A stretch of 8,649 nucleotides of DNA from Lachnospiraceae bacterium (GTDB lineage Bacteria > Bacillota > Clostridia > Lachnospirales > Lachnospiraceae). The translations under genes were made by a program, and so were the position numbers. The stretch is from the NCBI GenBank assembly GCA_900766925.1, contig CAAFXG010000034.1, positions 1 through 8,649 on the forward strand, read 5' to 3'. The notes under the pieces were generated by a model. The model was given only the letters and a program-made list of their open reading frames with translations. It did no database searches and was not told where the DNA came from. Every line of letters begins with the position of its first letter. Position 1 is the first letter of the stretch. Shown piece after piece: positions 5,916 to 8,649 of the stretch.

Positions 5916-5945
5916 TTTATATTCGTATTAAGCTCTTTTCATCAA
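5916..5945 (-). promoter_or_regulatory. candidate promoter of the mobilisation operon
   Basis: TTGATG (5940-5945, read on the minus strand), an 18-bp spacer and TATAAA (5916-5921). Transcription would start near 5909, giving a leader of about 165 nt containing the hairpin at 5764-5869. The surrounding DNA is very AT-rich, so chance matches are likely. Confidence 0.45.
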
Positions 5946-5948
5946 ATC

Positions 5949-5969
5949 TATACGCCAATTTATACGCCA
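5949..5969. repeat. direct repeat TATACGCCA x2
   Basis: TATACGCCA at 5949-5957 and 5961-5969, a 12-bp period. Such paired short repeats occur next to tyrosine-integrase genes as arm-type sites, but no integrase is present. The mob promoter -35 hexamer ends four bases before the first copy. Confidence 0.6.
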
Positions 5970-5992
5970 TTTATCCATTTTCTTATATGATT

Positions 5993-6012
5993 TTATATTG
6001 ACTTATATTGAC
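5993..6012. repeat. direct repeat TTATATTGAC x2
   Basis: Two perfect adjacent 10-bp copies (5993-6002, 6003-6012), about one helical turn each, 24 bp beyond the TATACGCCA pair. This could be a binding array for an excisionase or regulator; it may also be chance in AT-rich DNA. Confidence 0.55.
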
Positions 6013-6125
6013 TATGCCATTTCAAAAATCCTTGTATAATCAGCTTCCGTAACATTTTCTGCTGATATATGAGGAAAAATTTTTTTAGGAAAAATCGGCT
6101 ATGAAATAACGATTCCCAACTTCAT
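6012..6125 (-). pseudogene. 38-codon ORF interrupted by TAG
   Basis: A GGAGG ten bases before ATG (6123-6125) opens MKLGIVIS, then TAG (6099-6101). The same frame stays open for 28 codons, ending ISAENVTEADYTRIFEMA and TAG (6012-6014). The last 18 residues look protein-like. It may be the 3' remnant of a lost gene, with the short MKLGIVIS frame a coincidence. Family not recognised. Confidence 0.3.
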
Positions 6126-6160
6126 ATTTATATATACCTCCGATTTTTGCTTGGATTTAC

Positions 6161-6241
6161 GGGTTTTGTGAGCACCTCGCATTGTGCACCGTTGTGTCAT
6201 ATTGTAGAACATTTTCATCACTGCTCACGCACAAAAAACCC
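6161..6241. repeat. long imperfect inverted repeat
   Basis: GGGTTTTGTGAGCA (6161-6174) faces TGCTCACGCACAAAAAACCC (6222-6241): seven bases pair perfectly, then after a small bulge the outer CAAAA/CCC pairs. The loop is 47 nt. The outer right arm overlaps the A-tract and stem base of the terminator at 6233-6274, so the two folds exclude each other in minus-strand RNA. Role unknown; an oriT or replication-related hairpin is possible. Confidence 0.45.
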
Positions 6242-6274
6242 TAATACAGTAACTTATAGATTACCATACCAGGG
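6233..6274 (-). terminator. terminator of the Rpn-family gene
   Basis: In minus-strand RNA, CCCUGGUAUGGUAA (6274-6261) pairs with UUACUGUAUUAGGG (6252-6239) over all 14 positions, several as G-U, around an 8-nt loop. UUUUUU (6238-6233) follows. The plus-strand version does not pair, so the terminator is directional and serves the gene ending at 6318. Confidence 0.85.
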
Positions 6275-6317
6275 CTGATTTGTACAGTGTAAACTTGTTA
6301 TGGATTATGCCATGGAT

Positions 6318-7076
6318 TCAAACCAAACAGGACAGAAAATAGCCTGAAAACGCCGTCCCCAATGGTTTGAACAAATCCGGCAGTGATGTCACCTTCTCCG
6401 GAAACTGTTGTTTTTGTCTGTCAGATATTATTAACTGCTTTTGAATATATGTAATTGAATTAGCCGTTAATGCGTAGTTAAACAGGTCTCCCTGATGACC
6501 TTCAAATCTATCAGGTATAATCTCATCCTTAAGATATGCGCCTACTTCTGCTAACGTCATGCGATAATCATACATATGAACAACTGCCTCGAGATCAGGA
6601 ACCTTACATATCTCCTCAAACCCTTCTCTTACCTCATAGGAAGCGCTAAGTCGCATATCATAGGTTACTGTTTCCGGCAGCTTATTAACATTATACACAA
6701 TACCAACATTTACTCCGTAGAGCTTTGGATAAGGCAACTTAACTCTTGTCGTTCCATAGAGCAATTTTTCTGTATCAACCGATTCACGAAGAGCAGTAAT
6801 CATATATTCTGCAACACGAAATGCAAGGTTCATGCAGACTGTTGACTGCTCCTCCATCATAAGATACAGAAATCGGGCACAGCTAAAACCTAGGTCATTT
6901 TCCTTGTTGCCATATACTACAGGCTTAATATTCTGAATCTTAATATCATCAACATCACAGCCTAACAAAAAACCGGCAAGACCTTTGAGTCTTTCCTCTG
7001 ATTCATACACTTTTTTAAACAGTGTGTCCTTCGCCTTACTGCTTACAGGCTGTACATTACCATAAGTATTATTCAA
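6318..7076 (-). CDS. Rpn/PD-(D/E)XK nuclease family transposase, C-terminally truncated
   Basis: A 252-aa protein of the Rpn / PD-(D/E)XK transposase family, frequent and multi-copy in Lachnospiraceae. The family motifs are the N-terminal AKDTLFKKVYESEERL (15-30), the nuclease core with ND (60-61), the EEQST motif (75-79, E-x-Q) and the RVKLPYPKLYGV segment (111-122). The expected roles are DNA cleavage and recombination promotion. The start is TTG (7074-7076), set by AAGGGGGAT about 8 bases upstream; no ATG lies nearby. The last 17 or so residues (KPLGTAFSGYFLSCLV) are encoded by a copy of the repeat at 6342-6370, and the usual C-terminal region is absent. It therefore looks truncated by the repeat and is probably inactive or altered. 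A terminator follows. Confidence 0.8.
   Translation of the reverse strand: MNNTYGNVQPVSSKAKDTLFKKVYESEERLKGLAGFLLGCDVDDIKIQNIKPVVYGNKENDLGFSCARFLYLMMEEQSTVCMNLAFRVAEYMITALRESVDTEKLLYGTTRVKLPYPKLYGVNVGIVYNVNKLPETVTYDMRLSASYEVREGFEEICKVPDLEAVVHMYDYRMTLAEVGAYLKDEIIPDRFEGHQGDLFNYALTANSITYIQKQLIISDRQKQQFPEKVTSLPDLFKPLGTAFSGYFLSCLV
6342..6370. repeat. dispersed repeat, copy 1 (REP-like)
   Basis: The core CCGTCCCCAATGGTT (6353-6367) is identical to bases 8106-8120. Flanks also match loosely (AGCC-GAAAA before, TTTGAA/TTCAA after), giving about 29 alignable bases. GGGGACGG-containing short repeats are common as REP-like elements in Clostridia. This copy forms the 3' end of the Rpn-family gene. Confidence 0.7.
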
Positions 7077-7433
7077 CGTTTATCCCCCTTATTGTATTCC
7101 ATTTTTGCTGTATAATGCAAGCAATATAATATTTCATCTGATATATTAATGCTAACAGGGAGAATATTAAGTGTAAAGTTCATATATTGAACATCTGTGT
7201 TCTTTTTTGGAACATATTTTAATTGTTATTTATTTAAGTACACTACGAGCCTTAACTCAATGACCTGCGGTCATTCGGTCACTGGCTGTAGCCCTGTGAA
7301 ACCGATTTTAAGCAGTGCCTTATTTCTTTAGTCAACGAATTCCCGAACTTCGCAGGACGCTTAACATATCCCACACTTATATTTAGTTCGGCAGCAATAT
7401 CACTTACTGCATAGCCATCGCTGTTTAGTTTTC
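7077..7433. other. intergenic stretch with palindromes and gene remnant
   Basis: No intact gene. It contains the ribosome binding site of the Rpn-family gene, two GTTC-N7-GAAC palindromes (7178-7213), a short hairpin AATGACC-tgc-GGTCATT (7259-7275) without a U-tract, and most of a helix-turn-helix remnant (7279-7440). Confidence 0.6.
7178..7213. promoter_or_regulatory. pair of GTTC-N7-GAAC palindromes
   Basis: GTTCATATATTGAAC (7178-7192) and GTTCTTTTTTGGAAC (7199-7213) are 15-bp palindromes whose starts lie 21 bp apart, two helical turns, so bound dimers would sit on one face. They lie about 100 bp upstream of the Rpn-family start. Arm order is the reverse of a Gram-positive LexA box. The cognate regulator is unknown. 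Confidence 0.5.
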
Positions 7434-7440
7434 CTACTGC
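7279..7440 (-). pseudogene. helix-turn-helix gene remnant
   Basis: An open frame of 53 codons without a usable start begins just after an in-frame stop and ends in TGA (7279-7281). It encodes KLNSDGYAVSDIAAELNISV then GYVKR, a classic helix-turn-helix (IAAELNIS as helix 2, SVGYVKR as recognition helix) of the sigma-region-4/LuxR/resolvase type. The following residues resemble nothing known. It overlaps the last codons of the membrane protein gene in another frame, so it is probably the surviving 3' part of a regulator or recombinase gene. Confidence 0.45.
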
Positions 7441-7982
7441 CTATTAAAGTATTCAATTCCCTCATCCGGATAAAAATATGTCCTAATATATCCGTCCGTT
7501 GAGACAATTACAAATTCATTTGTGCTCTCAAGATAGTATACATCATCCCCATCCTCTGACTCAATTTTATGTAATGAATTACTATTTTCTACTACCTTTC
7601 TTGCAGCAGTTTCATATTCTGAAGCTGACGAAAAGCCCATTTCTATTCCATGCTTTTTATAGTGACTATTTAACAAATCATCATTGCGAAAACGTAGGCT
7701 GCTCGAGTCAGACTCATCCGTAATATCATTTGATGTAATTTCATCAGCTTGTAGACCATTTAAACTATCACTGCTATAATAACTATCCCGGGCTTGATTA
7801 CCAGATTTATCCGAATCACCGGAAAGCAGTAACCAAGTGCCAAATATACCCAATAAAACAATGGTTGCAAGTGTTAATAACCTTATTAAAGCATACTTTG
7901 CATTTTGGATATTTGGCGCATTTTTTTCTTTATTAGAATCACTCGTTTTCTTATTATCAATTTGTCCCCTTGTTCTCCCCAT
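7434..7982 (-). CDS. single-pass membrane protein with BECR-nuclease-like C-terminal domain
   Basis: A 182-aa protein. Residues 1-30 are basic and cytoplasmic, 31-54 form one transmembrane helix (IRLLTLATIVLLGIFGTWLL), and 55-100 are an Asp/Ser-rich linker outside. Residues 101-182 hold the conserved domain: HYKKHGIEMGF (107-117), SEYETAARKVV, LHK (137-139), EDGDDVYYLE (143-152), TNEFVIVSTDGYIRTYF (154-170) and a YFNRQ end. The H-KHG / TNE / STDGYIRTYF pattern resembles BECR-fold RNase domains found in phage and polymorphic toxin proteins. This is family-level pattern recognition, not proof of activity. The ATG (7980-7982) has GGAGG 15 bases upstream, a long spacer, but an upstream in-frame stop excludes an earlier start. 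No immunity gene is adjacent. It may be a membrane-tethered effector or a domesticated domain. Confidence 0.75.
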   Translation of the reverse strand: MGRTRGQIDNKKTSDSNKEKNAPNIQNAKYALIRLLTLATIVLLGIFGTWLLLSGDSDKSGNQARDSYYSSDSLNGLQADEITSNDITDESDSSSLRFRNDDLLNSHYKKHGIEMGFSSASEYETAARKVVENSNSLHKIESEDGDDVYYLESTNEFVIVSTDGYIRTYFYPDEGIEYFNRQ

Positions 7983-8093
7983 CGTATGTTATCTTAACCT
8001 CCAAAGTATTTGTTATTAACTAACACTTTAATTCCACATATTTATATATTAATTCATTTTACAGAAAAAACAAACCACAAAGGGCACTAAAAA

Positions 8094-8122
8094 AGCCGAA
8101 AATCTCCGTCCCCAATGGTTCA
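8094..8122. repeat. dispersed repeat, copy 2 (REP-like)
   Basis: Second copy of the CCGTCCCCAATGGTT repeat (core 8106-8120), same orientation as copy 1, ending 7 bp before the argG -35 hexamer. An internal AATGGT-tc-AATGGT direct repeat follows. The two copies bracket 1.75 kb containing the Rpn-family and membrane-protein genes. Confidence 0.7.
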
Positions 8123-8128
8123 ATGGTC

Positions 8129-8157
8129 TTGTTTTTTTGGTGCATTTAAGTTATTAT
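8129..8157 (+). promoter_or_regulatory. candidate argG promoter
   Basis: TTGTTT (8129-8134), a 17-bp spacer and TATTAT (8152-8157). Transcription would start near 8164, about 40 nt before the argG ATG. No convincing ArgR box was found nearby. Confidence 0.6.
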
Positions 8158-8203
8158 ATGAAATGTCAAATTTGTACATATTAGGAAAAGAGGATAAAAA
8201 GAT

Positions 8204-8649
8204 ATGGAGAAAGTAATTTTAGCTTATTCCGGTGGCTTAGACACCACTGCTGTTATTCCATGGTTAAAGGAAACCTATGGTTATGAGGTTGTTTGCTGTT
8301 GTATAGACTGTGGTCAGGGCGAGGAGCTCGATGGTCTTGAAGAAAGAGCACAGCTTTCAGGAGCAGCAAAGCTTTACATCGAGGATGTAGTCGATGATTT
8401 ATGTGAGAATTATATTATGCCATGTGTTCAGGCCGGTGCAGTTTACGAGCACAAGTACCTTATGGGAACAGCTATGGCACGTCCTGCAATCGCAGCTAAG
8501 CTTGTTGAGATTGCACGTAAGGAAAATGCTGTTGCAATTTGTCATGGTGCAACAGGTAAAGGAAATGATCAGATTCGTTTTGAGTTAGGTATCAAGGCAC
8601 TTGCTCCTGATATCAAGGTTATCGCTCCTTGGCGTGATGACAAATGGCA
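8204..8649 (+). CDS. argG: argininosuccinate synthase, N-terminal part (cut by window edge)
   Basis: The first 148 codons of a roughly 400-aa enzyme that joins citrulline and aspartate using ATP in arginine biosynthesis (cytoplasmic, homotetramer in the family). The start MEKVILAYSGGLDTT contains the N-type ATP pyrophosphatase loop SGGLDTT (9-15). ALICHGATGKGNDQIRFE-type substrate-binding sequence is seen at 111-127 (AICHGATGKGNDQIRFE). ATG at 8204 follows AAAGAGGA. The frame is open to the window edge. It appears intact and is transcribed away from the accessory genes on its own promoter. It is the only clear core-metabolism gene in the window and marks the chromosomal side. Confidence 0.98.
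   Translation, partial: MEKVILAYSGGLDTTAVIPWLKETYGYEVVCCCIDCGQGEELDGLEERAQLSGAAKLYIEDVVDDLCENYIMPCVQAGAVYEHKYLMGTAMARPAIAAKLVEIARKENAVAICHGATGKGNDQIRFELGIKALAPDIKVIAPWRDDKW

Larger units (their letters stand above)
5870..6317. other. gene-poor intergenic stretch
   Basis: No intact gene on either strand. It holds the candidate mob promoter, short direct repeats (5949-6012), a stop-interrupted small ORF (6012-6125), a long inverted repeat (6161-6241) and the terminator of the Rpn-family gene (6233-6274). The combination looks like a decayed junction, perhaps where an integrase gene or an element boundary used to be, but no recombinase motif is readable. Confidence 0.6.

Noticed and set aside
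5737..5931. Plus-strand frames opposite the mob leader
   Set aside because: They lack ribosome binding sites and are translations of the AT-rich hairpin region on the opposite strand.
6008..6040. Rightward promoter TTGACT...TATAAT
   Set aside because: The spacer is 21 bp, too long, and no plus-strand gene follows.
7178..7213. LexA (DinR) box
   Set aside because: LexA needs GAAC-N4-GTTC; here the arms are in opposite order and the inner GAAC...GTTC spacing is 6.
7434..7442. TAG readthrough joining the membrane protein to the helix-turn-helix fragment
   Set aside because: The fragment is in a different frame and the membrane protein's own frame meets TAA two codons later.
8041..8060. AT-rich ATATATTAATTCAT as an ArgR box for argG
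   Set aside because: Match to known ArgR boxes is weak and it lies about 70 bp upstream of the argG -35; could be chance.

Overview
The window is AT-rich DNA from a low-GC Gram-positive bacterium, most likely a Lachnospiraceae member (Clostridia). The grounds are the codon usage, strong AGGAGG-type ribosome binding sites, a DUF5688 gene, a YozG-like small XRE regulator, a Rpn/PD-(D/E)XK transposase-family gene of the type common in that family, and the first third of argG at the right edge. About 8.1 kb of accessory DNA lies to the left of the chromosomal-type gene argG.

Layout. Bases 1-119 hold a 22-23 bp tandem array (CCGGAAT...GTGGCTC), probably the end of an IS21-like element, less likely an iteron array. 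Bases 273-1370 are a two-gene unit: an unrecognised 80-aa acidic protein and a DUF5688 protein. It ends in a hairpin shared with a convergent 66-aa XRE repressor (1411-1611, minus). The repressor is divergent from a two-gene lipoprotein operon (1752-3611). Between them sits an almost consensus promoter (TTGACT-17-TATAAT) embedded in three 20-bp palindromes of one consensus; this is the clearest regulatory circuit in the window. The operon ends at a strong terminator (3629-3690).

Bases 3719-5744 (minus) are a mobilisation module: a 95-aa coiled-coil protein, a possible 15-codon leader, a MOBV-type (Mob/Pre) relaxase and a 107-aa charged protein. Its predicted leader contains a 17+8 bp hairpin with a U8 tract just before the first gene, which looks like an attenuator or terminator. 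No integrase, replication initiator or coupling protein is visible, so the element is partial, decayed, or continues outside the window. Bases 5870-6317 hold no intact gene, but carry short direct repeats, a long inverted repeat, a stop-interrupted small ORF and a terminator.

Bases 6318-7076 (minus) are a C-terminally truncated Rpn/PD-(D/E)XK family gene. Its tail runs into a copy of a repeat (CCGTCCCCAATGGTT) that recurs just upstream of argG. Between the two copies lie this gene, a 360-bp gap with two GTTC-N7-GAAC palindromes and a helix-turn-helix gene remnant, and a 182-aa single-pass membrane protein whose C-terminal domain resembles BECR-type (barnase/EndoU/colicin/RelE-like) nuclease domains. 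argG (8204 onward) has its own promoter immediately downstream of the second repeat copy.

Functional inference: the left half is mobile-element cargo (DUF5688 pair, repressor-controlled lipoproteins) next to a relaxase module. The right half is a patch of decayed and repeat-flanked genes beside argG. Roles of the lipoproteins, the DUF5688 pair and the membrane protein are not known.
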